Assembly: GCF_003449015.1 (NCBI RefSeq)
Contig: NZ_QRGD01000004.1
Span: 1-64,000, forward strand
Origin: Aureibaculum luteum
GTDB taxonomy: Bacteria; Bacteroidota; Bacteroidia; Flavobacteriales; Flavobacteriaceae
DNA: 64,000 nucleotides
Direction of reading: 5' to 3'
Both the position numbers and the translations under genes were made by a program. Shown piece after piece: positions 17,948-27,127 of the stretch (the first letter of the stretch is position 1; each line of letters begins with the position of its first letter). The notes below the pieces were generated by a model. It saw nothing but the letters and a program-made list of their open reading frames with translations. It had not been told where the DNA came from and ran no database searches.

Positions 17948-18394
17948 TTAGATTCTAAATAAAAAGTTTTCTTTATTTAAATTTGATGTTTGGTATTGCC
18001 AGTTTAATTGTAACACCTTTTCTACTACTTTTTTAAGTGCTGAAAAGTTATTAGGTTTATTAATGTAAACATTAGCTCCACTAATGAACGTATTTTCTAT
18101 ATCTTTTTCAGAAGAGGAAGTTGAATATATGGCAACTGGTATCTTTTTTAAATTTTCATCTTCTTTCATTTCCTTAAGACATTCCATACCATTTTTTATT
18201 GGCATATTTAAATCTAAAAATACAATATGTGGTACGATGGTATCTGTTTTTTTTAAATAGTCCATCATTTCTTTTCCATTTTTAAACATGGAAAGTTCTG
18301 TTTTAATTTTTAGATCGGTTAGTGCCTGCTCAAAAAGCCATCTGTCATCTTCGTCATCTTCTGCGAGAAAAACAATTAAGTTATTTAACTTCAT
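17948..18394 (-). CDS. Single-domain response regulator
   Basis: This 148-residue protein is a receiver domain only. It has an acidic pocket (AEDDEDD at 11-17), phospho-acceptor Asp 61 in FLDLNMP, a Ser/Thr switch in YSTSS, and Lys in NKP. There is no output domain, so it probably acts as a phosphorelay or protein-interaction module with the kinase encoded next to it. It starts 2 bp after the AraC-type gene ends, suggesting an AraC-RR-kinase operon. Confidence 0.93.
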   Translation of the reverse strand: MKLNNLIVFLAEDDEDDRWLFEQALTDLKIKTELSMFKNGKEMMDYLKKTDTIVPHIVFLDLNMPIKNGMECLKEMKEDENLKKIPVAIYSTSSSEKDIENTFISGANVYINKPNNFSALKKVVEKVLQLNWQYQTSNLNKENFLFRI

Positions 18395-18396
18395 TT

Positions 18397-18957
18397 TTAT
18401 GCTTTATTGGATTTAAATGCTTTTCGTTTTTCTATAATTTTTTGAAATACCGTGGGGGTTAACCCTGTTATTTTCTTAAACTGACCTGATAAATGAGCCA
18501 CACTACTATACTTAAGTCTAAATGCAATTTCAGTCAGTGATAAATCAGTTGTTGCAATCAATTCTTTAACATAATCTACTTTCTTTAGAATTACAAAGTT
18601 TTCAATAGAGGTATATGTGCCTTCTGAGAAAAGATTAGATAAATAAGTATAAGAATAATCTAATTTATCAGATAAATAAGAGGATACCTTATACAAATTA
18701 GCTTCATCATCTTTTAGCATCTCATTTATTGTATCTTTAATTCGTTGTATCAATTCGGTTTTTTGGTTATCAATAACTTCGACCCCATATTTTTTTAAAG
18801 ATGTTGTTAAACCCAATTGCTGTTGCTCAGTCAATTTTTTAGTAAATACAATTTCTCTTGCTCCATTTATGGCATATTGAACATCTAATTTATTTAATTG
18901 CTCCTCAAGAATAGCGTTACAAGTAATGTCAAGATTGAATGTTACATAAATTTTCAT
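18397..18957 (-). CDS. AraC-family DNA-binding protein
   Basis: This protein of about 186 residues has an N-terminal region of about 75 residues resembling the small alpha/beta domain found in Bacteroidota AraC regulators near histidine kinases. The C-terminal AraC domain carries LSEGTYTSIENFVILKK, LTEIAFRLKYSSVAHLSGQFKKITGLTP. An upstream in-frame ATG (18966) exists; the second (18957) fits better as a start (MKIYVTFN). It is first in the operon with the response regulator and kinase, and may be their output. Confidence 0.85.
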   Translation of the reverse strand: MKIYVTFNLDITCNAILEEQLNKLDVQYAINGAREIVFTKKLTEQQQLGLTTSLKKYGVEVIDNQKTELIQRIKDTINEMLKDDEANLYKVSSYLSDKLDYSYTYLSNLFSEGTYTSIENFVILKKVDYVKELIATTDLSLTEIAFRLKYSSVAHLSGQFKKITGLTPTVFQKIIEKRKAFKSNKA

Positions 18958-19157
18958 AATCACCATTTAATTTGACAAAAGTTCAATATTCTAATAAAAC
19001 GAATTGAAAAAGTACACAACGAATATACTATAATTGACTTACTAAGTTTGAACAAAATTTATTTTTTTTAACTATTCTAAATTACACAACTAATCTAATT
19101 AAAAACTTTGAATACAATTTAGGCTTCTATAATCTTAAATAGATGTTAATCCAAAAA

Positions 19158-19183
19158 AAAACGAGTATTTAAAATACTCGTTT
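19158..19183 (-). terminator. Terminator after the small lipoprotein gene
   Basis: AAACGAGTATTT pairs with AAATACTCGTTT almost perfectly; on the minus strand a run of T follows. It lies downstream of the lipoprotein gene at 19236-19454. Confidence 0.8.
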
Positions 19184-19235
19184 AAACCCATTAACGTATT
19201 AAACCAATGTGTTTATCATTCCCTTTAAGAGATTT

Positions 19236-19454
19236 TTAATTAATTGTATCGATAGCTTCTTCAACATTTTCTTTTACATCTTCAGCAGCATCCTTAACTT
19301 CTTCACCAGCTTCTTCTAATCCATCTCCAATTTCATCAATAGCTTCTTCAACCTTTTCCTCTGGTGTCTCTTTTTTCTCTTTACAACTTGTTAATGACGC
19401 AAATGACATAGAAGTTATAAAAAGTAAAAGCGTTACATAAATTACTCGTTTCAT
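19236..19454 (-). CDS. Small acidic lipoprotein
   Basis: This 72-residue protein has an N-terminal signal peptide and lipobox ending in Cys 24 (SLTSC). The mature part is very acidic with near-repeats of the form EE-A-DE-I-(G/D)-GLEEA and EEVKDAAEDVKENVEEAID, predicted as an amphipathic helix. Such small helical lipoproteins are common next to stress genes in this group. It probably shares a transcript with the DUF1328 gene 39 bp upstream. Function is unknown. Confidence 0.75.
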   Translation of the reverse strand: MKRVIYVTLLLFITSMSFASLTSCKEKKETPEEKVEEAIDEIGDGLEEAGEEVKDAAEDVKENVEEAIDTIN

Positions 19455-19493
19455 AATTAATAGTTTTAAGTGTTTTTAAATTGTTTTTTCGTT

Positions 19494-19655
19494 TTAAATT
19501 TTCTTTCTACCTGAAACTAATGAAATGACAAATAGTACTAAAAAAATAAAAAATAATATTTTTGCAATACCTGCAGCTCCTGCGGCTATTCCACCGAAAC
19601 CAAGAATTCCAGCTATTATTGCTAAGATTACAAATGTGATTGTCCAACGTAACAT
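19494..19655 (-). CDS. DUF1328 small membrane protein
   Basis: This 53-residue protein (starts [20 protein letters not shown], followed by [20 protein letters not shown]) is a clear match to DUF1328, two helices with a Gly/Ala-rich loop, found in the inner membrane of many bacteria and often stress-linked. The gene lies upstream of the lipoprotein gene in the same direction. Its upstream region carries three TTAACGC-type sites, also seen before other stress genes here. Confidence 0.9.
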   Translation of the reverse strand: MLRWTITFVILAIIAGILGFGGIAAGAAGIAKILFFIFLVLFVISLVSGRKKI

Positions 19656-20005
19656 AATTTTTCTGTTTTAAGCTTGTCTAAGTGACAAGGATGGTTAATA
19701 ATTAATAATTGAGCTATGATATTTCTCAATCTTCTTATACAAAAGTCTATAAAATTTAAGTATCACTTTAACGCTAACGCAATAAAGATTAACGCATTAC
19801 ACATTTTATACTCCTCCTTTTCATTATGAAAAACAACAAATGTTCAAATTCTTTAATCAATTTTAACATTTGATAATTTTGATTTACAATTCTCAGGGTA
19901 TCTAAGAAATATAGGCATCAATAACTGTAAGATAAAAGAACCCTGTATGGTTAAAACCCTACAGGGTGGTAACATATATTGTTATGAAACAATAGGTTCT
20001 GTAAC
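19656..20005. other. Intergenic region with repeated TTAACGC sites and a terminator
   Basis: No gene is seen. TTAACGC occurs at 19768-19774 and 19789-19795, with CTAACGC at 19774-19780 between them. The first and last copies start 21 bp apart, about two helix turns. A terminator hairpin for the neighbouring gene lies at 19940-19967. The rest is AT-rich with no further signal. Confidence 0.4.
19940..19967 (-). terminator. Intrinsic terminator after PA2169-like gene
   Basis: ACCCTGTA (19940-19947) pairs with TACAGGGT (19960-19967); on the minus strand a T-rich stretch follows. It lies just downstream of the stop of the 20006-20458 gene. Confidence 0.75.
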
Positions 20006-20458
20006 TTATGTTAAGTCTTCTAAATTTTTAATAGTATTTATGTCATTTTTAATTTGACTTACTTGATTGGTGAGCAGAGTTGCCGTACTTGTAGGTAAGT
20101 TTATTTCATTTAAAACATCTTGATAGTCGTCAATGGCAGCCTTTTCACCTGTAATTGCCGCTTCTAACATAGATTCGTCACTATCCGCTGAAAAGAAAGA
20201 TTTAACGTCCATCCATGCACGGTGCATTGAGCCAGCCGTACTCCCTCCTTTATCAATTTCTTGACCGTAGTTTCTAATTTCAGATTTTATAGCATGTCCG
20301 AACTGATTTCGCTCTTTTGATTTTCTTTCAAAATAACCTTTCAATCCCGGATTTTTCGCATTCTCTGCAGCTTTATGATACCCTTTTTCAGCATCATAAC
20401 TTTTTTCCAATAAGGTATTTAATTTTTCACCTAATTTTTCAGTGTATGTCGTACTCAT
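20006..20458 (-). CDS. PA2169-type four-helix-bundle protein (DUF2383)
   Basis: This 150-residue protein has a KLNTLLEKSYDAEKGYHKAAENA start and FERKSKERNQFGHAIKSEI, typical of the PA2169/DUF2383 ferritin-like family. Candidate metal ligands are in the EKGYHKAAE and KERNQFGH helices and in the later AITGEKAAIDDYQ helix. There is no signal peptide. It belongs to the run of stress-type genes here, with a TTAACGC site at 20553-20559 upstream. Role in the cell is unknown. Confidence 0.85.
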   Translation of the reverse strand: MSTTYTEKLGEKLNTLLEKSYDAEKGYHKAAENAKNPGLKGYFERKSKERNQFGHAIKSEIRNYGQEIDKGGSTAGSMHRAWMDVKSFFSADSDESMLEAAITGEKAAIDDYQDVLNEINLPTSTATLLTNQVSQIKNDINTIKNLEDLT

Positions 20459-20602
20459 AATAATTGTTTTTAAATTAATAGCTTATTTTTTTTGATGCTA
20501 AGCTACTCAACATCAATACTGATGTAAAATTAGAAAGATTCAAGTTTGGAGCTTAACGCTATCCATTTGAATTTTAATCGTATCGATAAAATGCATTGAA
20601 AC

Positions 20603-20782
20603 CTAAAAGTTGGGGCTGAAATTTGCTATTACTTTAAGAATTACGGATTCTGATTTGGTAAAGTATGTTGCTTGTTTGGTAGCATGGTTAACATCTTGAA
20701 AATACTGATCTAATGACCCTTTCTCGTACAAAGTAACTAGCATTGGATGTACATAATATTTTCTACATACATTTCTTGTATT
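20603..20782 (-). pseudogene. C-terminal remnant of type IB DNA topoisomerase
   Basis: An open minus-strand frame of 59 codons ends at 20603 and has no start. It contains NTRNVCRKYYVHPMLVTLYEKGSL, which matches the active-site block of bacterial poxvirus-type topoisomerase IB (normally LGNT-x-x-VCR-x-x-Y-(I/V)-H-P, holding the Tyr nucleophile). Upstream the frame stops resembling the family at about 20782, so most of the gene is missing. The remnant ends with a natural stop, consistent with an original C-terminus. Confidence 0.7.
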
Positions 20783-20792
20783 ACAAAGTGAA

Positions 20793-20881
20793 ATGAAAAA
20801 GATTATTAAAAGAATTTTATTTCAGTTGGATTACTATTAACAGCATTGGCTACATTTTTTAAAGCATTTTATTTAATTTAG
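20793..20881 (+). pseudogene. Possible N-terminal gene remnant with frameshift
   Basis: The sequence starts ATG with a signal-peptide-like KKIIKRILF, then shifts frame and reads VGLLLTALATFFKAFYLI before a stop. It looks like the first few residues of an exported protein whose body has been lost. It abuts the topoisomerase remnant, so a deletion may have joined two gene ends here. The call is tentative. Confidence 0.3.
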
Positions 20882-20957
20882 ACTAAGGTTCATTTGAATG
20901 CAATAAAACCTATCAAAAAAGTATATTTGAATGAATTAACGATAAAATTATTTATTA

Positions 20958-21965
20958 ATGTTTAATTACATATCACAATTAATAGACGATCCTGATCCTG
21001 TGATTATTATTCCTTTTGGAGGATTTGCAAATGATACGAAAATATATGCTCAAGCTAGAGTGCTAGAAGATGAGGGTATAGACACCACAGTTGATAATTC
21101 TTTTTCAAAAAATATAGTTCGGTCTTTTAAACGTTTTGAAACGGATGAAAAAGCCGACGTTTCTGTAAAAGTTACTTGGCAAAATAAAGAGATCGTATTG
21201 GTTTCCGATCGTGAAGGTTATGTCAATCTAAATACCAATCATGGTCTTGATCTAAAGCATAAAAAAACAATATGGATTCCGATAACTTATGCCCTAAAAG
21301 AAGATAGTAAAACCCTATTTACAATTACTGATTCTATAATGAAACCTGCTTCCAATGCAGAATTTGGAGTAATTAGTGATGTTGATGAAACTATTTTAGA
21401 TACGGGGCTTTACTCCTTTTTAAAATGGAAAGTAATTATAAATACTATTGTTAAATCGAGTGATCAACGTTTGCCTATTGCGGGGTCTCAGGAATTATGC
21501 TCTCAACTTTATGGCGGAAGCACGGGGTATAATGAAAATCCTTTCTTTTACCTTTCCAATAGTCCATGGAATTTATATGATTACCTGCAGGCATTTTTAG
21601 AAAAAAATAATTTCCCAAAAGGCACCTTATTATTACGAGATATTGGTTTAGAAAACAAAAGGAAAAAATCTTTTTTAGAGGGTAACAAATTTTTAAAAAT
21701 TAAACATATACTTGAAACTTATCCATCAATGCCATTTATCCTTATTGGTGATGCTCACGATTTAGATTCTGAAATTTATTTAGAAATAGCAAAGCAATTT
21801 CTCGATAGAATTCTTTGTATTTATATAAGAAGTATTACAAACACGAAGAAATTAAAAAAAGTTGTTCAATTAATAAAGAATAGTACTCATGTAGAAATAC
21901 TTTTGGCAGAAAATACAGCACAAATTATTAAACATGCTAAATCTAAAGGGTATATAATTTCTTAA
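20958..21965 (+). CDS. App1-like phosphatase (DUF2183)
   Basis: This 335-residue protein has a C-terminal DUF2183 domain in which VISDVDETIL (near residues 138-147) gives the DxDxT nucleophile motif of HAD-like phosphatidate phosphatases of the yeast App1 type. Later GD-type and Lys-containing segments (LIGDAHDLD) complete the HAD fold. There is no signal peptide. The N-terminal 125 residues form a beta-rich domain common in this family. The substrate in bacteria is uncertain; phosphatidate is the family precedent. It stands alone on its strand. Confidence 0.88.
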   Translation: MFNYISQLIDDPDPVIIIPFGGFANDTKIYAQARVLEDEGIDTTVDNSFSKNIVRSFKRFETDEKADVSVKVTWQNKEIVLVSDREGYVNLNTNHGLDLKHKKTIWIPITYALKEDSKTLFTITDSIMKPASNAEFGVISDVDETILDTGLYSFLKWKVIINTIVKSSDQRLPIAGSQELCSQLYGGSTGYNENPFFYLSNSPWNLYDYLQAFLEKNNFPKGTLLLRDIGLENKRKKSFLEGNKFLKIKHILETYPSMPFILIGDAHDLDSEIYLEIAKQFLDRILCIYIRSITNTKKLKKVVQLIKNSTHVEILLAENTAQIIKHAKSKGYIIS

Positions 21966-22041
21966 CTAGTATGGGCCATTCTATTCCAATACATATCATC
22001 ATAAATTATTACAAAATTGGAAAAAACATAAAGACAAGTAC

Positions 22042-23451
22042 TTAATTTACACGCGTTGTATCAGCTTTAATAATTTTTAAACTTTTTGAATTTTTATGTA
22101 AGTAAGCACTCAATATTTTAGAAGTGAAAAAATTATTGTTGTATTGCTTTACATAGTCTTTAAATCCCTCAAAATGCTCTATGACATTCTCATTATCTAT
22201 AAAACCAAATCCTTGGTATTCGCCATTTTCAATTAGTATTACACACGTTTCTGAAGATGATCTACCTTTTTCTACAATTGTATAAGATTGTTGTTCGTTT
22301 TGTACATTATATAATGCTTGCTTAACACGTTCGTTATATGTAGCAACATCCTCTTTCTGGGAACAAATGCCTAAACAATTTTTAATTTTAGAATGTGAAC
22401 ATGATCCTTTGGTTACTTGCAATGAGCAGTACTTAGGACACAAATTAAACTTTTCACATAACTTGGTTAGCGTTTCTGTGGCTAGGGCAGTACTGAATAA
22501 GGTTTGAACTGAATTATTACTCACCTTTGCTTTATGCAAAGCCAATTGCAATACTCCCAATTGATTTTCATAAGAGATTATTTGATAAACACTGGTTGGT
22601 TTTTTCTGTGTCTGATTGAATTTAGGATCGTTTTGACTAATATAATCTGCCTCCAAAAGTAATGCACAAAGCTCATTTCCAGTTTCTTCAAAATCTAATG
22701 CATGCGTTTCATTGCAGATATTAATTACTTTTTGCGATTTGGAATAAAAGTGAGTTAACACCTTTTTTTTAATATTCTTATCCTTACCAACATAAATAAT
22801 CTTTCCACCCTGATCTTTAAAAATATAAATACCCGGTGTATTGGGTAATTTTTCAAAATCTTTTGTGGGTAAATTAGTAGGCAACGCAGTCTTTACTGAC
22901 GACTTATTTAGATACTTCTTTAAAACTTCATACTCTGATTCGCTATCAAGTTTTAATAAATTTAAAAAAAGGATAGTTGTGGCTCTTGTGTCTGCCTCTG
23001 CCCTATGAGCACCATTTAATTCAATTCCAACCGATCTACACAGTTTTGATAAACTATATGATGGTAAACCTGGTATTAGTTTACGAGATAATCTTACTGT
23101 GCATAATTTTTCCTTCAAAAATTTTTCTCCAATAATTTCGAACTCTTTTTTTAAAAACCCGAAATCAAAATTTACATTATGAGCTACAAATATGGAATCT
23201 CTCATTTTCGTCTCAATAATTTCAGCAATTTCATGAAATTTTGGAGCATCATATACCATCTCATCACTTATTCCAGTTAATGCTGTAATATGTCCTGGAA
23301 TAGGTGTCTCAGGATTGATAAGAGATTGATAAACATCAACGATCTCCATATTTATTACGGTAATAATACATATCTCCGTCATTCTACCTATACTTACACC
23401 ACCAGTAGTCTCTACATCAACTATTGAAAATTTTGATTCCTTGAAATTCAT
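22042..23451 (-). CDS. DnaQ-type exonuclease fused to GIY-YIG (UvrC-like) domain
   Basis: This protein of about 469 residues starts MNFKESKFSIVDVETTGG, a DEDDh exonuclease with Asp and Glu in VDVETTG, AHNVNFD and HRAEADTRATT. A GIY-YIG domain follows from about residue 200 (PGIYIFKDQGGKIIYVGK), with a later Cys-rich stretch (CPKYCSLQVTKGSCSHSKIKNCLGIC) as in UvrC- and Cho-like proteins. An in-frame ATG 33 bases upstream exists, but the family start is here. This fusion is known in Bacteroidota and probably works in DNA repair or end processing. Confidence 0.9.
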   Translation of the reverse strand: MNFKESKFSIVDVETTGGVSIGRMTEICIITVINMEIVDVYQSLINPETPIPGHITALTGISDEMVYDAPKFHEIAEIIETKMRDSIFVAHNVNFDFGFLKKEFEIIGEKFLKEKLCTVRLSRKLIPGLPSYSLSKLCRSVGIELNGAHRAEADTRATTILFLNLLKLDSESEYEVLKKYLNKSSVKTALPTNLPTKDFEKLPNTPGIYIFKDQGGKIIYVGKDKNIKKKVLTHFYSKSQKVINICNETHALDFEETGNELCALLLEADYISQNDPKFNQTQKKPTSVYQIISYENQLGVLQLALHKAKVSNNSVQTLFSTALATETLTKLCEKFNLCPKYCSLQVTKGSCSHSKIKNCLGICSQKEDVATYNERVKQALYNVQNEQQSYTIVEKGRSSSETCVILIENGEYQGFGFIDNENVIEHFEGFKDYVKQYNNNFFTSKILSAYLHKNSKSLKIIKADTTRVN

Positions 23452-23575
23452 CTTACAAAGGTAATACGAAAAAGTATTTTTCAATACTTTAATTTATTAC
23501 GGCAATTTAATAACTATTTGCGTTAATGAACTGCTTTTAGATTTACTAAAATTGTAGTCATAAAAACAAACAACA

Positions 23576-23875
23576 ATGCAAATAATTTTTGAATACCATG
23601 ATGTAAACTCCAGTACCTATTTAGAAAACTTTGTCACGGAGAAATTAAACGATTTAGAAGAAAAGTATGACTTTGTTCACAGAGCTGATGTTTTCTTTAA
23701 AAAAGAGAATACAAGTTCAGATGAAACGGGACTCATTTGTAATATAAGATTGAGTATGCCGGGTCCACGACTTTTCGCTGAGGCAACGCATAGTAATTTC
23801 CAATCTTCTATCACTGAATCTATAAATGAATTAGAAAGACAATTGCGGAAACGTAAAGAAAAAATGGTGAATTAG
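23576..23875 (+). CDS. hpf: Short ribosome hibernation-promoting factor (HPF/RaiA)
   Basis: This 99-residue protein fits short HPF: starts MQIIFEYHDVNSSTYLENFVTEKLNDL, continues with the beta-strand RADVFFKK and FAEATHSNFQSSITESINELERQLRKRK, which is the basic C-terminal helix that binds the small ribosomal subunit. It stops translation in stationary phase. GCGTTAA at 23520-23526 upstream is shared with other stress genes here. It is divergent from the exonuclease gene. Confidence 0.93.
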   Translation: MQIIFEYHDVNSSTYLENFVTEKLNDLEEKYDFVHRADVFFKKENTSSDETGLICNIRLSMPGPRLFAEATHSNFQSSITESINELERQLRKRKEKMVN

Positions 23876-24059
23876 TTATTAAAAGGGAATTGAAAGTATG
23901 AAAAAATGATATTGATAAAAAAATTAATAATAAATTTGATAAAGAAAATTTAATGGCATTATTAGAAACCAACGTTTTTGATACAGTACTTAAATTAAAA
24001 TAATCAGACCAACCGATGTAAGTATCAATAGCCTACAAGATTGCATAAAATATATACCA

Positions 24060-25418
24060 ATGAAAAAAATTAAAACAATTAACCCATTTAACGGAAAATT
24101 GATTGCAGAATATGAACAACATTCTAAAAAAGAAATAAGTCAAATTCTTAAAAATGCTCAAGATACTTTTGAAGAATGGAAAAAAGAAGAAATTTCAGAA
24201 AGAGTTGCGTTACTAAATAATCTTAGTGATTTATTAATTCGTAAAAAGGCTGAATTGGCTCAATTAATTACGACAGAAATGGGAAAACCCATCAAACAAA
24301 GTGTTGCTGAAATAGAAAAGTGTAGTTCGGTTTGCGAGTTTTATGCGATAAATGCAGATGATTTTTTATCAGATGAACTTATTGATACAGAAGCTCAAGA
24401 AAGTTTTATTAGTTACGATCCTTTAGGATGTATTTTAGCAATTATGCCATGGAATTTTCCATTTTGGCAAGTCTTTCGTTTCGCGGCACCAACATTAACT
24501 GCTGGTAATACAGCCATATTAAAACATGCTTCAAATACCACAGGATGTGCTTTAGCTATACAAGATTTATTTATAGAAGCTGGTTACCCTGAAGGTTGTT
24601 TCCAAACTGTCTTAACAGATCATAACAGCATTGAAAAAATTATAGAAAATGATATTATTAAAGCGGTAACTCTAACAGGAAGTGAAAAAGCAGGAAGAAA
24701 AATAGCGGCAATTGCAGGTCAAAATTTAAAGAAAACAGTGTTGGAATTAGGAGGAAATAATGCCTGCATAATTTGGGAAGATGCCGATTTGGATACTCAT
24801 ATTGATACCATGGTTAATGCACGAATGTTAAATGCGGGTCAGAGCTGCATTGCCGCAAAAAGGTTTGTTGTTGTTGATGCTATTTATGACGAGTTTTTGA
24901 AACAATTTACAGCAAAAGTAAAAACGCTAAGATCAGGTGACCCTATGGAAACAAGCACTGATATTGCAACCATGGCTAGACTCGATTTAGCGAAAAAAGT
25001 CCAAGAACAAGTGAATGAATCGCTCATAAAAGGGGCAACCATTCATATTGGAAATACTTGTGATAATACTACTTATGAACCAACAATTATTACGAATGTA
25101 ATATCTGGCATGCCCTTATTTGATGAGGAAATTTTTGGACCAGTAGCAGCAATTATAAGAGTAAAAGACAGAACAGAATCGATAAAAGTAGCGTCAACTT
25201 CTAAATTTGGTTTAGGAACCATGCTTTTTACGGAAGACATCAATGCCGCTAGAATGGAAATAGAAAATATTAATGATGGCTCCTTCTTTATCAATGAAAT
25301 GACCAAATCAGATGCGAGACTACCTTTTGGTGGTACCAACATTTCTGGATACGGAAGAGAACTTTCAAAGGAAGGAATGTTAGCTTTTGTAAATGAAAAG
25401 ACCATTTATATCAAATAG
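24060..25418 (+). CDS. Aldehyde dehydrogenase, succinate-semialdehyde dehydrogenase type
   Basis: This 452-residue enzyme shows the NAD(P)-dependent aldehyde dehydrogenase signatures: MPWNFPFWQ, LTGSEKAGRKIAA, catalytic Glu in LELGGNNA and catalytic Cys in NAGQSCIAAKR. It ends PFGGTNISGYGREL, as in the succinate-semialdehyde dehydrogenase group. It is slightly shorter than average. The product is cytoplasmic. The gap upstream (23876-24059) holds a short open stretch ending in a stop at 23999-24001 but no recognisable gene. Confidence 0.9.
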   Translation: MKKIKTINPFNGKLIAEYEQHSKKEISQILKNAQDTFEEWKKEEISERVALLNNLSDLLIRKKAELAQLITTEMGKPIKQSVAEIEKCSSVCEFYAINADDFLSDELIDTEAQESFISYDPLGCILAIMPWNFPFWQVFRFAAPTLTAGNTAILKHASNTTGCALAIQDLFIEAGYPEGCFQTVLTDHNSIEKIIENDIIKAVTLTGSEKAGRKIAAIAGQNLKKTVLELGGNNACIIWEDADLDTHIDTMVNARMLNAGQSCIAAKRFVVVDAIYDEFLKQFTAKVKTLRSGDPMETSTDIATMARLDLAKKVQEQVNESLIKGATIHIGNTCDNTTYEPTIITNVISGMPLFDEEIFGPVAAIIRVKDRTESIKVASTSKFGLGTMLFTEDINAARMEIENINDGSFFINEMTKSDARLPFGGTNISGYGRELSKEGMLAFVNEKTIYIK

Positions 25419-25802
25419 TTATTCTTTATCCAAATATTTCGCAAAATCAGAAGGAGATTTTATTTGTATAAACGTGTTACCATGTATTACGATGGGATAG
25501 CTAATAATTATTGGATGTTTTTCAATCAATTTTAACCAATCGTGTTCCTTTAAATTTATCAACTTATTACCGTAAATTTTTACAAAATCGGGATGATTCA
25601 AATTTACCAATTCAGAAATAGGCATTTTCAAATGATCTGCTATTTCTAGCCACTGTGTTCCTGTTACTTTCGTTGTGGAAATATCAATAGTTAGCACTTT
25701 TTTCTCAGAAGCCTTTACAAAGGGTAACGTTTGCTTACCGAGTGAGGTTTCTGAATTATAGTACAATTTTATTTGTCGGTTATCTTTTGATATTACACCC
25801 AT
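25419..25802 (-). CDS. ArsC/Spx-fold protein lacking the catalytic Cys
   Basis: This 127-residue protein has the thioredoxin-like ArsC fold layout, with YYNSETSLGKQT at the site where arsenate reductases carry Cys (usually CSTCRK), and a later YPIVIHGN segment like the conserved RP(I/L) region. The active-site Cys is replaced (YNSETS), so arsenate reduction is unlikely. It probably has a binding or regulatory role, as with Spx-like proteins. It is convergent with the dehydrogenase, whose stop abuts it, and is followed by a transporter gene on the same strand. Confidence 0.75.
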   Translation of the reverse strand: MGVISKDNRQIKLYYNSETSLGKQTLPFVKASEKKVLTIDISTTKVTGTQWLEIADHLKMPISELVNLNHPDFVKIYGNKLINLKEHDWLKLIEKHPIIISYPIVIHGNTFIQIKSPSDFAKYLDKE

Positions 25803-25828
25803 ATTTTTTTGTGATTTAAATGTTGTTT

Positions 25829-26851
25829 TTATGATTTTTCAGTATTCTTATTGCTATATTCTTTTTTGTAAATTTTTATCATTACCAAAAATAAACTTAA
25901 TAATAGCGGACCGAAGATTAAGCCTATAAATCCGAATAATGGTACTCCTATTATTACTCCTATTAAGGTGATTAAAGGGTGCACATTGTCTAATTTTTTT
26001 AATACAAAAAGTCGAATCAAATTATCAGTAGAACCTACTATAATTATACCATATAATAGAATACCCCAAGCTTGAAAACCATCTCCGTTAGCATAGGTTA
26101 AAATAAAGGCCGGCACTATACCCAATAATCCACCCACAAAAGGAATCATGGAACCAACCGTAACCAAAACAAACCAAAAAATAGGATCTTCAATGCCGAA
26201 AATAAAAAATCCAATAAGTGCAACAACCCCTTGTGCAATAGCTACTAATGGTATTCCCAATGCATTCGACCTTACCATTTTACTAATATCCTCACCGATG
26301 ATTTTCAAATTATCTTTATGTAAAGGAATATATTCAAATAAACTTTCTTTTAATTTTCTTCGATTGGTTAACATATAATATAGCATAAAATACATTATAA
26401 AAACAGCAAGTATAACTTCAAAAGTACTACCAGCTAAACTTTGCAATTTGCTCGATATAGCAGAAGACACTTCTGAAGTATCTATTTTAGAACTTAAATC
26501 AAACCCCAAATAATTCTGAATATTTTCCAGTTCAATTTTTAAAGCATTTAGTACCCTCTCCGAATTTGTAGCGGCATCACTAATTTTATTGCCCAACATG
26601 ATAATAATACCTGCAACGGGTAACATTATACCAATAAATGATAATGATAATAAAGCAATAGCTGCCAATTGAGGGTTCCAACCTCTTTTCACCAACCTTT
26701 TCATGGGCTTACGTAATAACACGTATATGGTTATGGCTCCCAAAACGCCTGACAAGTAAGGTAATATCTCAAAGAAAATAAGAATTCCTGTAAAAAGTAA
26801 TACAAGTAATAAAAACAATTGATTGATTATTTTGGCACTAATATATTTCAC
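25829..26851 (-). CDS. AI-2E family transporter (UPF0118)
   Basis: This 340-residue integral membrane protein has about eight hydrophobic helices in the UPF0118 pattern: an N-terminal helix pair, a long loop, then VEFFIFGIEDPIFWFVLV-like and GSMIPFVGGLLGIVPAFI motifs and a final pair (IGVIIGVPLFGFIGLIFGPL) typical of the family. Members export autoinducer-2 or ions in some bacteria; the substrate here is unknown. It lies 26 bp upstream of the ArsC-like gene in the same direction, so they may form an operon. Confidence 0.9.
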   Translation of the reverse strand: MKYISAKIINQLFLLLVLLFTGILIFFEILPYLSGVLGAITIYVLLRKPMKRLVKRGWNPQLAAIALLSLSFIGIMLPVAGIIIMLGNKISDAATNSERVLNALKIELENIQNYLGFDLSSKIDTSEVSSAISSKLQSLAGSTFEVILAVFIMYFMLYYMLTNRRKLKESLFEYIPLHKDNLKIIGEDISKMVRSNALGIPLVAIAQGVVALIGFFIFGIEDPIFWFVLVTVGSMIPFVGGLLGIVPAFILTYANGDGFQAWGILLYGIIIVGSTDNLIRLFVLKKLDNVHPLITLIGVIIGVPLFGFIGLIFGPLLLSLFLVMIKIYKKEYSNKNTEKS

Positions 26852-27127
26852 TGTCGTTAATTTTAAAGATTTGTAGCTACTTCTTAAAACATTGCAACTT
26901 GCTCATCAATCATTTTTATACCTATTATTAATGAATACAATTGATAAGTGTTAATCATATTATTTATTAAACGCTTGAATTTGTCATGATTTAATTTATG
27001 ATTTACTTGTTGTAAAAGTAAGATATGGGACAGTTAGATTTTAATCATTTCAATTAATATATTAACCCTAATGCTAAAAAAGTGTAGATATAACTACCTA
27101 GTTATATTAATGATAAGAACACATGGG

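Noticed and set aside
23876-24001. Short open stretch before the aldehyde dehydrogenase (about 33 codons)
   Set aside because: It lacks a clear start and matches no family, so it is not reported as a gene.
25419-25802. Arsenate reductase
   Set aside because: The catalytic Cys is missing, so only an ArsC-fold protein is claimed.
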